Assembly: GCA_964529285.1 (NCBI GenBank) | Contig: CAZGWK010000003.1 | Coordinates: 1 to 64,000, forward strand | DNA length: 64,000 bases | Direction: 5' to 3' | Source: SURF-21 sp964529285 | GTDB lineage: Bacteria; Actinomycetota; Geothermincolia; Geothermincolales; RBG-13-55-18 | Shown here: piece after piece, positions 53,150 through 62,740 of the stretch | Position numbering within the stretch: the stretch's first letter is position 1 | Layout: the number at the start of each line of letters is the position of its first letter | Position numbers and translations under genes: made by a program | The notes under the pieces: generated by a model | Told to the model about the DNA's origin: nothing | The model's input: only the letters and a program-made list of their open reading frames with translations | The model's database searches: none

Positions 53150-54250
53150 ATGCAGGGAAGGAAGATATTTTTCACCGGTTACCCGGGTTTCCTCGGGCGC
53201 TGGCAGGTAAGGAGTATCCTCGCCGACGACCCTGACGTGGAGTTCACCTTTCTCGTGCAGGAGAAGTTCCTGGAGCGAGGGAGAGAGGATATCGCCGCCC
53301 TGGAGAAGGAGGGCAAGGCTAGGCCCGGAAGCCTGGCTATGGTCGCCGGAGACGTCACCGATCCCCTCCTGGGCCTGTCCGAGGAGAGCTACGGATCCCT
53401 GGCCGCCTGGGCCACCGAGGTATGGCACCTGGCGGGCGCCTTCGACATGCTCGTAACCCAGGTGCCGGCACGCAAGGTCAATTACTGGGGCGTGCGGCAT
53501 GTAATCGATTTCTGCAAGGCCTGCTCCGACCTCTCTCACCTCGTCCACTTCAGCTCGGTGGTGGTGCATGGCGCTAGGCAGGGACTCATCCTCGAGGGAG
53601 AGCTGGAAGCCGGCCAGCAATTCACCAACAACTATTTTATGACCAAGTTCTGGGGCGAGGCAGAAGTGCGCCGGGCCATGAAGGAGGGCCTGCCGGCGAT
53701 CATCATCCGCCCTGCCGGTATCCTGGGTGACTCCAGGACCGGGGAGACGGACAAGTTTGACAACTTCTACCTCGTCTTCTGGGTGCTGCGCCTCCTTGGC
53801 AGGCTCAAAATACCCTTGTACCTCGGCGAAGGTGAGGCGACGCCGAACTTCGTCCCTGTTAATTACGTGTCGGACGCGGTGACTGCCATCACCCGTAACC
53901 CCGCCGCCGTAGGCAGGTGTTTCCACGTCGTGGACCCCGATCCGCCCACCCTGCGGGAAATACTCTACGAGCTCTATAAGGCGATGGCGGGCAGGAAGCC
54001 CTCCATTACTGTCCCTATCCGGCTGGTGGACTTCACGGTCAAGGGACTCGGCTGGATATTGAAGTTGGCAAAAATCCCGCCCGATTCCTTCACTTACATC
54101 ACCCGGGTCGGCCTCTTCGACGCCACTAATACGCTGGAGATGCTCGAGGGCACCGGCATAACCTGCCCGCGCATCCAGGAATATTATCCGGTCATCTATG
54201 ACTGGTGGCTGTCCAACCGCCGCCGCTCCAACATGCAGGCGAAGATGTAA
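53150..54250 (+). CDS. Extended SDR/fatty-acyl reductase-like NAD-dependent epimerase
   Basis: The 366-residue protein (ATG 53150 after GAGGAGTG) has the Rossmann motif FFTGYPGFLGRW, DVTDPLLGLSEE, the active-site strand VHFSSVVVHG and a YFMTKFWGE (Tyr-x3-Lys). The layout matches the NAD-binding domain of fatty acyl-CoA reductase and 3-beta-HSD-like enzymes. It is divergent from the SDR at 52098 across 191 nt, and its end abuts the assembly gap, so its downstream partners are unknown. Confidence 0.85.
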   Translation: MQGRKIFFTGYPGFLGRWQVRSILADDPDVEFTFLVQEKFLERGREDIAALEKEGKARPGSLAMVAGDVTDPLLGLSEESYGSLAAWATEVWHLAGAFDMLVTQVPARKVNYWGVRHVIDFCKACSDLSHLVHFSSVVVHGARQGLILEGELEAGQQFTNNYFMTKFWGEAEVRRAMKEGLPAIIIRPAGILGDSRTGETDKFDNFYLVFWVLRLLGRLKIPLYLGEGEATPNFVPVNYVSDAVTAITRNPAAVGRCFHVVDPDPPTLREILYELYKAMAGRKPSITVPIRLVDFTVKGLGWILKLAKIPPDSFTYITRVGLFDATNTLEMLEGTGITCPRIQEYYPVIYDWWLSNRRRSNMQAKM

Positions 54251-54251
54251 A

Positions 54252-54351
54252 NNNNNNNNNNNNNNNNNNNNNNNNNNNNNNNNNNNNNNNNNNNNNNNNN
54301 NNNNNNNNNNNNNNNNNNNNNNNNNNNNNNNNNNNNNNNNNNNNNNNNNNN
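54252..54351. other. Assembly gap of 100 N
   Basis: Exactly 100 N, a conventional scaffold placeholder, so the true distance is unknown. It begins one base after the SDR stop and truncates the ferredoxin-like gene on the other side. Confidence 0.99.
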
Positions 54352-54665
54352 GCCAGCTCGCCCCGGTGCAATATCTTGTAGAAGTACCCGAAATCGTAGG
54401 TCACACTGACCTTTATGGCGTCCCTCGTGCATATGGCCTGGCAGTCGTTGCAGGACATGCAGTCGGGAAAGGGCTTGTCTATCATGTAGCACTTCTTGTT
54501 CTTGCCCACCCCGGCCACGTACAGGCACTCCCCCGGGCAGATGAGGGCGCAGTTGCCGCAGCCGTTGCACAGCTCGTGGTCGATGACCACGTGGCCCGAC
54601 GTCCCGTGTTCCGGGTTGTCGTATGTGGGTACGGTCATCCTCTCTTTAATGGTGAGAAAAGCCAT
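54352..54665 (-). CDS. 4Fe-4S ferredoxin-like protein, 3' end lost in the gap
   Basis: About 104 residues are visible. The first cluster is CNGCGNCALICPGECL and the second begins CMSCNDCQAICTRDAI, a two-cluster ferredoxin with an unusual insert. The end lies in the N run. GGGAGGT lies upstream of ATG 54665. It follows the nitroreductase by 18 nt and would supply electrons to the acyl-CoA dehydrogenase operon (inference). Confidence 0.85.
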
Positions 54666-54683
54666 TTTTTACCTCCCGCTCCC

Positions 54684-55451
54684 TTAGAACACCGTCCGCT
54701 TGCGGCCGTCTTCCCACCAGTCGACCTCCTGCAGCTCGCGTTCGACCATGCCGTCCGGTTTGCCCATCGGATAGCCCAGGGCGATGCCCTCCACCAGGAC
54801 GTAGGGCCACTGTATATCGAGCTTCTTCATCCACTTGGCCCCGAACTTGAGCACGTCGACGAAGCCAACCCAGCAGGTACCCAGCCCCAGGCTGTGGGCC
54901 GCGAGGATCATGTTCTGGCCGGCGATGCCGCAGTCAAGCTCGGGCTTGGCCGCCCCCCGCTTGTCCTTGAGGATAAGGATGACGGTAGGAGCCCCGTGGA
55001 AGAGCTTGAGCTTGCCGTCGGCGATGAGGGTGGTGGCGCCGAAGGGGATGGGGTGCAGCATGTTGGGCAGCAAGCGGGCGTAGATCTGTGTATACAGCCA
55101 GGCCAGCTTGCCCAGGGGGCTGTCCTGCCAGTTGAGCATGAACTTGAGCATCTTGCAGCGCATCTGCACGAATCTCTCCATATCTGCGATCATCTCGCGG
55201 TCTCTCACCACGATGAACCTCCAGGGCTGGGAGTTCCCCGCCGAGGGGGCGAACCTCCCCGCCTCCAGGATGCGGCGCACCAGCGCCTCCGGCACCTGCT
55301 TGTCCTTGTACTTGCGCACGCTGCGCCTCTCCAGGATGACCCGCTCGACCGGGTTCCAGTCCATGCCCTCGTGCCAGGTGTACATGTCCGCGAACTCGGA
55401 CGCCTTGGCCGGTTCTCTCTCCTCCATCTCCGTTTCCATAGTCTCCGTCAT
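54684..55451 (-). CDS. Nitroreductase-family FMN protein
   Basis: The 255-residue protein has the FMN-binding motif RRSVRKYKDKQV, then FAPSAGNSQPWRF, and SLGLGTCWVGF near the C-terminus. These enzymes reduce nitro groups, quinones or flavins with NAD(P)H. An acidic N-terminal extension of about 35 residues is unusual. AAAGGGGGAGAC precedes the ATG. It lies 13 nt after an acyl-CoA dehydrogenase, so it could reoxidise or reduce flavin for it. Confidence 0.88.
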   Translation of the reverse strand: MTETMETEMEEREPAKASEFADMYTWHEGMDWNPVERVILERRSVRKYKDKQVPEALVRRILEAGRFAPSAGNSQPWRFIVVRDREMIADMERFVQMRCKMLKFMLNWQDSPLGKLAWLYTQIYARLLPNMLHPIPFGATTLIADGKLKLFHGAPTVILILKDKRGAAKPELDCGIAGQNMILAAHSLGLGTCWVGFVDVLKFGAKWMKKLDIQWPYVLVEGIALGYPMGKPDGMVERELQEVDWWEDGRKRTVF

Positions 55452-55464
55452 GTCTCCCCCTTTC

Positions 55465-56967
55465 CTACTCCTCGAACACCCTCGCCTCGGGAACCCCGGG
55501 GGCCACCAGGCACTTGAAGAGGTTGAGGCGGTTGAGCTGGTTGGTGCCCTCGTATATCTGCAGCAGCTTGGAGTCGCGCAGGAACTTCTCCGCCCAGCGG
55601 TCCTGCCTCAGACCCGCCTGCCCCATGAGCTCCAGGGCCAGGTGGCAGTTCTTGATACCCAGGTCGGTGCCGGCGAACTTGGACAGTGACGCCCAGCCCG
55701 ATGCGCGCCTGGCTTCCTCGTCAGTCTGCCCGTCCATGATGATCTTGCGGTATATCTTCGTGGTCGCGTCCATCTTGTTGGCCGTCGGCATGATGCGGTC
55801 GAGCATCGAGACGGGCATCCCCTTCATGTAATAGTAGAGCGGCTTGATGTTCAGGAGCGAGGCCATGCCGTAGAGCCCGGTGATGTGGGTGCACTCCATG
55901 TAGGTGAGGCGGGCCAGGGCGGCATTGGCGTACATCTCCGCCAGCAGGCTCTGCGCCCATTCGTGGTTGATGAGCAGCTTCCCGTCCACCTCCGTCTCCC
56001 GCGCAAACTGCAGCGCCGTCTCGAAGGCGCCCCGCGCCACTCCGGCCCCCATGGCCCCCACGCCGGGGCGGGTGAGCGAGACCACGAAGTCGATGAGCTG
56101 CATGCCCGATTCCCTGGGGCCCCTCTTCAGCCCCTTCATCTGTTCCACGTTCAGACATACGTTCTCGTCGGGGATAAAGCAGTCCTCGAAGACCATCTCG
56201 CTGGCGGGGCAGCCCTTCTGCCCCATCTTCTTCTCCATCCTACCGAAGGAGAAGCCCGCCGTGCCGTTCTTGACGGCCATGAGGATCATCGTCTCCGCCG
56301 GCCGGCTGAGGTCCTCGTAGGCGATGAGCATGTGCCACGTGGATACGTGGCCGTTGGAGATGAAGACCTTGGTGCCGTTGACCACATAGCCGCCCTCGAC
56401 CTTGCGCGCCTGGCACTTGACGTTTGCCTTGGAGAGCAGTTCGACCTCCTCCGCATCGGTGCCCGCCCCGGGCTCCGTCACCAGGCCTGAGACCAGGCAT
56501 GGTTCTCCGTTCTTCTCACCCTCCACCACCTCGCGGCAGACCTTGTCGATGATGCGCAGGTTCCACCCGGCGAAGAGGATGGAGATGCCGAAGTACTGCA
56601 CCCCTATGAGGTTGCCTATCCCCGCGCATACCGAGCACAACTCCTCAACCACCGGGATCAATGACCCCAGGTTCCACCCCTTGCCACCGAAGATCTTGGG
56701 GATCCACCCCGTATAGAAGCCCCAGCGGTTCGCCTCCTTTACCAGGTCCCAGGCGAGGTAGGTGGGATCCTCCTGCATCTTGCGGTCCAGCTCCAGGGCG
56801 TATGGCCGGGCCACGGTATCGTTGAACCTGCGGGCCAGCGCCACGGTCTCCCTTATCTCGCCGGAGACGGCCTTGGGCATCTTGCCCAATGTATCCAGGC
56901 TGCACATCACGTCCTCGAGCCTGGGGTCCCTGTCCAGCAGGGTCGATGTCTTTATACCTTCGAACAT
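55465..56967 (-). CDS. Acyl-CoA dehydrogenase, 500-residue type, copy 1
   Basis: The product has the ACAD fold: GIPNLIGVQYFGISI-like helices, LVSGLVTEPGAGTDAE (acyl-CoA and FAD site), KVFISNGHVSTWHML, FSFGRMEKKMGQKG and a C-terminal EGTNQLNRLNLFKCLVAPG. The usual ACAD is about 380 residues; the extra ~110 are in the N-terminal part and the long C-terminal helical region. A twin of the same length is encoded at 58153-59655. GGAGGGG precedes the ATG. Confidence 0.9.
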   Translation of the reverse strand: MFEGIKTSTLLDRDPRLEDVMCSLDTLGKMPKAVSGEIRETVALARRFNDTVARPYALELDRKMQEDPTYLAWDLVKEANRWGFYTGWIPKIFGGKGWNLGSLIPVVEELCSVCAGIGNLIGVQYFGISILFAGWNLRIIDKVCREVVEGEKNGEPCLVSGLVTEPGAGTDAEEVELLSKANVKCQARKVEGGYVVNGTKVFISNGHVSTWHMLIAYEDLSRPAETMILMAVKNGTAGFSFGRMEKKMGQKGCPASEMVFEDCFIPDENVCLNVEQMKGLKRGPRESGMQLIDFVVSLTRPGVGAMGAGVARGAFETALQFARETEVDGKLLINHEWAQSLLAEMYANAALARLTYMECTHITGLYGMASLLNIKPLYYYMKGMPVSMLDRIMPTANKMDATTKIYRKIIMDGQTDEEARRASGWASLSKFAGTDLGIKNCHLALELMGQAGLRQDRWAEKFLRDSKLLQIYEGTNQLNRLNLFKCLVAPGVPEARVFEE

Positions 56968-56980
56968 GCCATACCCCTCC

Positions 56981-58117
56981 TCACCAGGCCGCTTCCCCGT
57001 CTATTATGCGCTTGATGTAGGCCAGACGCCGCAGGGGCGTGATGCCCATGAGCGACTGGATCTGCTTGGCGTCGCGGAAACGCTTCTCCTGCCCGTAGTC
57101 CTTCATGTAACCGTACCCGCCCAGCATCTGGATACCGTCGGTTGTCGCCTCCGCGGCCATCTGCTGTACCTGCAGGGCGGCGGCGCGCGAGGCGAGCTGC
57201 CATCCCGGCTCCTCGCGGTCCACGGCACGGGAAGCGCTCTCGACCAGCAGGTCTGCGATCTTAACCTTGACCGCCACGCCCGCCAGTAGCATCCTCATCT
57301 CGGACCAGTCCACGATGAGCCTTCCGCCCTGTTCCCTCTGCTTGCTGTACTCCAGGGCCTCGCTGAAGGAACCCTTCATGGTTCCCGCCGCCATGGCCGC
57401 GGCCGCCACACTGAGCCGGTCCGCCGCCGCCTCGAAGCAGGTGCTACCCTCGCCCTCCGCTCCGACCGGGCGACCCGGAACCGCGGAGAGGGTGAGGTCC
57501 ACCGCCGGGCAGGCGTGCATCCCCAGGCTGAGCACCGGTTGCGATATATCCACCCCGCCGGCCTTGAGGTCCACCAGAAAGAAGGAATATCCTTCGCCTC
57601 CTTCTATCCTTGCGGGCAGGAGGGCGCTTGTAACCAGACCTCCCAGCACCACGTATTCCACGCTGCCGGACAGCTCGTATCCCCCGTCCTTCCTGACCGC
57701 CCGGGCGGCGTTCTCCACCTCATCCGGATTATTAAAGGATGGAAAGGCGATGAGGACCTGCTGGAAGGAGCCGTCCTCGGACGCGACCTCAACGAGCAAG
57801 CTCGTCGCACCGGCCTGCCTTATGATCTCCTGCGCCAGGGCGTTGGTGAAGATAGTACCTCCCAGGCTGGCGTCCACCTGGCAGACCTCGTCGAGGACCA
57901 GGCAAAGGGCGGATATCGGCTCCGCGGAACCACCCGCATCCTCCGGAAGCATGACCGTATAAAACCCCACCTCCATGGCTTTGGCCAGGACACCCTCGAA
58001 CAGCGGGCCGAAGGGATAATGGTCGTGCTCTTCTCGCTCGTCCAGCAGCTCCTTTCCCGCGAAGTCCCTGGCCATATCGTCCAGCATCTTCAATTCTTTG
58101 CTTGCATCCGCCCTCAT
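56981..58117 (-). CDS. Acyl-CoA dehydrogenase, 378-residue type
   Basis: This standard-length ACAD has LPEDAGGSAEPISALCLVLDEV, VEYVVLGGLVTSALLPA and a C-terminal GGYGYMKDYGQEKRFRDAKQI, the typical end of the FAD-binding domain. GGGEGYSFF-like loops are shorter than in the neighbours. It sits between the two 500-residue twins, so a heteromeric complex is conceivable. AAAGGGGGTAA precedes the ATG. Confidence 0.9.
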   Translation of the reverse strand: MRADASKELKMLDDMARDFAGKELLDEREEHDHYPFGPLFEGVLAKAMEVGFYTVMLPEDAGGSAEPISALCLVLDEVCQVDASLGGTIFTNALAQEIIRQAGATSLLVEVASEDGSFQQVLIAFPSFNNPDEVENAARAVRKDGGYELSGSVEYVVLGGLVTSALLPARIEGGEGYSFFLVDLKAGGVDISQPVLSLGMHACPAVDLTLSAVPGRPVGAEGEGSTCFEAAADRLSVAAAAMAAGTMKGSFSEALEYSKQREQGGRLIVDWSEMRMLLAGVAVKVKIADLLVESASRAVDREEPGWQLASRAAALQVQQMAAEATTDGIQMLGGYGYMKDYGQEKRFRDAKQIQSLMGITPLRRLAYIKRIIDGEAAW

Positions 58118-58152
58118 CTCGGTTACCCCCTTTTACCCCGAACGATAACGTT

Positions 58153-59655
58153 TCATTCCTCGAAGACCCTGACATCCGGCAGGTCTCTTGCTATCAGGCA
58201 TTTAAAGAGATTGAGCCGGTTGAGCTGGTTGGTGCCCTCGTAGATCTGCAGCAGCTTGGAGTCCCTGAGACACTTCTCCGCCCTGCGGTCCTGCCTGATG
58301 CCTGCCTGGCCCATCAGCTCCACGGCCATGTGGCAGTTCCTTATGCCCAGGTCCGTGGCGGCGAACTTGGAAAGCGATGCCCAGCCCGATGTGAGCCGGG
58401 TATCCTCGTCCTTCTGGCCGTCCATGATCAGCTTTCTGAACAACCTGGTGGTCGCATCCCTCCTGTTGTTCGCGGGCATGAAGCTGTCGAAAACGGAAGT
58501 GGGCAGATACCTGTTGTAATAATAGACCGGCCTGGAGTTCATCATCTTCGTCATGCCGTGGATGGCATTGACGTGACCGCATTCCATGGCGCTCAGCCTG
58601 GCCAGGGCCACGTTCTTGTGCATCTCAGCCAGAATGCATTGGGCCCACTCGTGTTCGATCAGCGGCCGGCCCCCCACCTCCGTCTCCAGCGCGAACGCCA
58701 GGGCCTCCTGGCAGGCTCCCCTGGCAACCCCGGTCGCCATGGTGCCCACGCCCGGGCGGGTCATGGAGACCACGAAATCGATGAGCTGCATGTTCGCTTC
58801 CTTGACGCTCCGCTTGACGTACTTGACGTCGTCGCGGCAGATACAGACGTTCTCATCCGGGACGAAGCAGTCCTCGAAGACCAGCTCGCTGGCCGGACAA
58901 CCCTTCTGCCCCATCTTCCTCTCCATCCTGCCGAAGGAGAAGCCGGCCGTACCGTTCTTCACCGCCAGCATTATCATGCTCTCATCCGGCCTTTCCAGGT
59001 CCTCGTAGGCGACGAGCATGTGCCAGGTCGACAGGTGGCCGTTGGAGATGAAGACCTTGTTGCCGTTGACCATATATCCGCCGTCAACTTTTTCGGCATG
59101 ACATTTCACCCTGGCCCTGGACAGCAGCCCTACCTCCTCCACGTCGGTGCCCGCACCCGGCTCGGTTATCGCGCCCGAGACCAGGCAGGGTTTTCCCGTC
59201 CTCTCGCCCTCCACCACCTCCCGGCAGATCCTGTCGATCAGGCGCATGTTCCAGGAGACGAAGAGAAATGAAAGGCCGAAGTAATGCACCCCCATCACAT
59301 TGGCGATACCCAGGCACTCCGATGCAACTTCCTCCATCACGGGCGCCATGGCGGCGAAGCTCCATCCCTTGCCGCCGAACATCTTGGGTATCCACCCCGT
59401 GTAGAAACCCCAGCGGTTGATCTCCTCCACGAGTTCCCAGGGGAGATAATCGGGGTCCTCCTGCACCTTGCGGTCCAGTTCCAGTGCGTACGGCCTGACC
59501 ACCGTCCTGCTGAACCTCCTGCCCAGTTCCATGCCCTCCTCGTACTCTTTGACCAGGCCTCCGGGCAGCTTCCCCCCGGCCAGCAGGCTGCACATCACGT
59601 CCTCGAACTTCGGCTTAAGCCTCTCCGGCAGATCCGCATCCATTTCGACAGCCAT
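58153..59655 (-). CDS. Acyl-CoA dehydrogenase, 500-residue type, copy 2
   Basis: The protein is a paralogue of the 55465 product over its whole length, with matching PGAGTDVEEVGLLSRA, FSFGRMERKMGQKGCPASEL and a common end, EGTNQLNRLNLFKCLI. ATG 59655 gives exactly 500 residues, as for copy 1; the longer open frame to 59853 is shadow sequence. Both twins flank the 378-residue enzyme. Two related dehydrogenases in one operon may handle different acyl lengths or form a hetero-oligomer. Confidence 0.9.
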   Translation of the reverse strand: MAVEMDADLPERLKPKFEDVMCSLLAGGKLPGGLVKEYEEGMELGRRFSRTVVRPYALELDRKVQEDPDYLPWELVEEINRWGFYTGWIPKMFGGKGWSFAAMAPVMEEVASECLGIANVMGVHYFGLSFLFVSWNMRLIDRICREVVEGERTGKPCLVSGAITEPGAGTDVEEVGLLSRARVKCHAEKVDGGYMVNGNKVFISNGHLSTWHMLVAYEDLERPDESMIMLAVKNGTAGFSFGRMERKMGQKGCPASELVFEDCFVPDENVCICRDDVKYVKRSVKEANMQLIDFVVSMTRPGVGTMATGVARGACQEALAFALETEVGGRPLIEHEWAQCILAEMHKNVALARLSAMECGHVNAIHGMTKMMNSRPVYYYNRYLPTSVFDSFMPANNRRDATTRLFRKLIMDGQKDEDTRLTSGWASLSKFAATDLGIRNCHMAVELMGQAGIRQDRRAEKCLRDSKLLQIYEGTNQLNRLNLFKCLIARDLPDVRVFEE

Positions 59656-59701
59656 ACCCCTCACCCCGGATCCTTTCCTGGAGCCCCCTGCTCCATCACC
59701 C

Positions 59702-60949
59702 CTACACCTTTTCCAATATGTGGACGCACATGGCCGCCTCGCCCATGCCCAGGAAGCCGCCGCCGTTCTCTGCCAGCGCGATGCGGGCCCCCTCCACCTG
59801 CCTGGGCCCCGCTTCCCCACGCAGCTGTAAAGCCAGCTCGTACACCTGCGCAAGGCCAGAGGCGCCGATGGGGTGGCCGCGGCATTCCAGGCCGCCGCTG
59901 GTGTTCACCGGCAGCTTGCCTCCCAGCGACGTAGCCCCGGACTCTGCGAAAGGGCCGCCTTCGCCGCGGGGACAGAAGCCCATCTCCTCGTACTGCGCCA
60001 GCTCGCCGAAGGCGGTGGCGTCGTGCACCTCCGCCAGGTCCAGGTCCTCCGGCCCCAGGCCGGCCATCTCGTAGGCGCGGCGGCTGGCCCGCTCCCCGAT
60101 GCCTTTCAGGCCGCTGCCTGGAAGGGACCCGGCCGCCAGCACCGAGGCTCGGATGCGCACCGGCTTCGCGTCCGGGAATCTCTTGAGCGCCCGCTCCGAA
60201 CAGACGAATGCGGCGGCAGACCCGTCACCTATGGGAGCGCACATGGCCCGCGTGAGCGGATAGGCCACCTGGTAGTCCTCGAGGACCTCATCGACGGTCA
60301 TGTCCATCTGGTACTGAGCCATGGGGTTCATTGAGCCGTTGTGGTGGTTTTTGGCCGCGATGGCCGCGAGTTGGCGCTGGGTGGTGCCGTAGGTCTTCAT
60401 GTGCATGCGCGCCCCCATGGCGTAGATGTCCATGAACGCGGTGTGACCGCCGCCCTTCTTCTCCTTGCCATCCGTGCCGGATTCGGCGGCCTTCTTCGCG
60501 GCGTCGGCCCTGAAGGACTCGATTATACCCTGCACGAACTCCACGTCCGCGCCGGAGGCGAAGCCCTCCATCATCTTCTTCTTGTCCTCGGGAAACCATA
60601 CCTTCTCAGCTCCCACCGCAAGTACCAGGTCGTAGAGGCCCGCCTTCACCGCCATCCAGGCCCCCTGCAGCGCGGTGGAGGCCCCGGCGCAGGCGTTCTC
60701 CACGTTAGTGATGGGTATGCCCTGAATGCCAAGGGGTGCCAGTGCCACCTGACCCCGTATGCAGTGCTGCCCCAGGCTCATACCCCAGCCGGAGTTGGAG
60801 AACCATGCCGCCTCGATGTCGGCCTTGTCCACGGCCGCGTCCTGGAAGAGGGCTTCCATGGCACCGGCGGTCATCTGCTTGATGCCCAGTTCCGGGTACT
60901 TCTGGAAGCGGATCATTCCTACTCCTAGGATAAAGACGTCGTCTGCCAT
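59702..60949 (-). CDS. SCP2-type thiolase/lipid-transfer-like protein
   Basis: The 415-residue thiolase relative has IPITNVENACAGASTAL with the Cys site, HDATAFGELAQYE, and GHPIGASGLAQVYEL with the His. It ends AENGGGFLGMGEAAMCVH, where the second Cys is placed differently from classical thiolases. This is the SCP2/acetyl-CoA acetyltransferase subfamily often found with steroid or branched-chain degradation. Its start is 1 nt from the synthetase stop. Confidence 0.88.
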   Translation of the reverse strand: MADDVFILGVGMIRFQKYPELGIKQMTAGAMEALFQDAAVDKADIEAAWFSNSGWGMSLGQHCIRGQVALAPLGIQGIPITNVENACAGASTALQGAWMAVKAGLYDLVLAVGAEKVWFPEDKKKMMEGFASGADVEFVQGIIESFRADAAKKAAESGTDGKEKKGGGHTAFMDIYAMGARMHMKTYGTTQRQLAAIAAKNHHNGSMNPMAQYQMDMTVDEVLEDYQVAYPLTRAMCAPIGDGSAAAFVCSERALKRFPDAKPVRIRASVLAAGSLPGSGLKGIGERASRRAYEMAGLGPEDLDLAEVHDATAFGELAQYEEMGFCPRGEGGPFAESGATSLGGKLPVNTSGGLECRGHPIGASGLAQVYELALQLRGEAGPRQVEGARIALAENGGGFLGMGEAAMCVHILEKV

Positions 60950-62671
60950 TTATTCTGCCTTCCTTTCCCTGTCGTAGGTGTCTGGGGTCACACCCAGCTT
61001 CTCGATCTCCTTTTTAATCACGCGGTGGGTCTCCGTCTTGGGCAGCGCCTCGATGACGCGGTAATAACGGGGCACCGCGAACTTCGCCAGCTCACCGGCG
61101 AGGAACTCCGGGATGTCCGCGGGGTCGACGGTCCTGCCCTCCACCGGCACCAGGGTGACCATGATCTCGTCCTCGGCCAGCTCCGAGGGTACGGCGTAGA
61201 CCGCGCATTCGAGGACGTCGGGGTGCTTGAGCACGGCCTGCTCCACCTCGTAGGCGGAGACGTTCTCTCCCTTCACCCGCATGGACTCGGTGTTGCGGCC
61301 GACGAAATATATGTAGCCGGCTTCGTCCGCGTACACGAGGTCGCCCGTGTACAGCCAGCCGTCCCGCATCTTGTCGCTGGTGGCCTCGGCGTTCTTGTAA
61401 TATTCCACCGAGCCCTTGCGCTCTCCCACGTAGGCGATGAGCTCGCCGGGCACGCCGGGAGGCGCGTCGTTGCTCTCGGCATCCACGACGCGGCACTTGG
61501 CCCCCATGGCCTTGCCCATGGAGCCCACCGGCGCGGTGCCGAGGTTCATCAGCACCACCCCGCCGCCGTCCACCGCTCCGTAGCCCTCGCAGATCTCGAG
61601 GCCGAAGCGCTTCTCGAACGGCTCCCACATCTCGGTGGGACAGCCCGCCGAGAGGACGAAGCGCACGGGGTTTTCGGCGTCATCAGGCCTCTCCGGCTGC
61701 TTCATGAGGATGGGCATCACCGCCCCCAGGCCGTTGAAGGTGGTCGCCCCGAAGCGCCTCACCTCGTCCCAGAAGCGGCTGGCGCTGAACCTCTCACCCA
61801 GCGCCACCTGGCCCTCGCAGTGCATGGCCGGGGTGACGGTGAGGAAGAGCGCGTTGGCGTGGAAGAGAGGGTAACAGGTGTAGGCTACGTCGTGCTTGTC
61901 CGTGAGCAGACGCCCTATTATGGACAGGGCCTTGACGTTGGTGGAGTCGTAGCGGTACACGACCCCTTTGGGCAGCCCGGTGGTTCCCGAAGTGTACATG
62001 ATCACGCACAAGTCCTCGGGGTCGTAGAAGTCCGGTGGGGTGGAAGCGTCCGAGCCGGGGCCGTAGGCGGCATCCAGGTCGTCCATCCCCTCCGGGACGG
62101 CGAAGCTGCCCGGGGCCTCCTGAGCGTTGACGATGACTTTTTTCACCTTGTCCAGCCGCTCCGCCACCGCCTGGTAGTAGGACAGGAAATCGTGGTCGAT
62201 GACCACGAAGGAGGCGTCGGAATTGTCGATGACGTGGGCCAGCTGGTCACCCCGCAGCGCCACGTTCACCGGCACGCCGTACATGCCCAGCTTCTCCAGG
62301 CCGAAGAAGACGTCAAGCCAGCGGGGTGAGTTCTTCATGATGATGGCCAGGCCTACGCCCGGTCCTCCCCCTTTATCCTTGAGGAAATTCGCCACGCGGT
62401 TGGCATGCAAGTTCATCTCTCTGTAGCTGAAGACCTGGTCGCGGAAGCGCAGGAAGGGGCGGTCCCTCAATTTCGACGCCTTCTCCTCCAGAAGCTCGGC
62501 GTGGGACATGTCCTTGACCAGGCTCAGGGAGCGGGCCTCGGCGATACTGCGCAGGTTCTCCCTCAAGGTGCCCCGGCGGTATTCGTCCGCCATGAAAAGG
62601 GCCAGGGAGCGCATGAATCGCCAGCCCAACCAGAGCTTCGCCTTGAGTATCTTCTTCTCCTCCGGGGTCAT
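60950..62671 (-). CDS. Long-chain acyl-CoA synthetase
   Basis: The 573-residue adenylate-forming enzyme has the P-loop VIMYTSGTTGLPKGVVYRY, GYGAVDGGGV, YTGDLVYADEAGYIYFVGR, and the C-terminal Lys-bearing KTETHRVIKKEIEKLGV. It activates a carboxylic acid to CoA with ATP. The N-terminal ~70 residues (LWLGWRFMRSLALFMADEY) are hydrophobic, as in FATP/VLCFA-type synthetases. GGAAAGAGGTGG precedes the ATG. It is the first enzyme gene after the TetR regulator. Confidence 0.93.
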   Translation of the reverse strand: MTPEEKKILKAKLWLGWRFMRSLALFMADEYRRGTLRENLRSIAEARSLSLVKDMSHAELLEEKASKLRDRPFLRFRDQVFSYREMNLHANRVANFLKDKGGGPGVGLAIIMKNSPRWLDVFFGLEKLGMYGVPVNVALRGDQLAHVIDNSDASFVVIDHDFLSYYQAVAERLDKVKKVIVNAQEAPGSFAVPEGMDDLDAAYGPGSDASTPPDFYDPEDLCVIMYTSGTTGLPKGVVYRYDSTNVKALSIIGRLLTDKHDVAYTCYPLFHANALFLTVTPAMHCEGQVALGERFSASRFWDEVRRFGATTFNGLGAVMPILMKQPERPDDAENPVRFVLSAGCPTEMWEPFEKRFGLEICEGYGAVDGGGVVLMNLGTAPVGSMGKAMGAKCRVVDAESNDAPPGVPGELIAYVGERKGSVEYYKNAEATSDKMRDGWLYTGDLVYADEAGYIYFVGRNTESMRVKGENVSAYEVEQAVLKHPDVLECAVYAVPSELAEDEIMVTLVPVEGRTVDPADIPEFLAGELAKFAVPRYYRVIEALPKTETHRVIKKEIEKLGVTPDTYDRERKAE

Positions 62672-62740
62672 ACCACCACCTCTTTCCGTGCCCTTTATGC
62701 GTCTCGGAAACCTATATCGTCGTTACGGCCAAGCTCATAC

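Noticed and set aside
58153..59853. Longer 566-residue start for the second 500-residue acyl-CoA dehydrogenase
   Set aside because: The extra N-terminus is Arg/Trp/Gly-rich shadow of the thiolase gene; ATG 59655 matches the paralogue's start.
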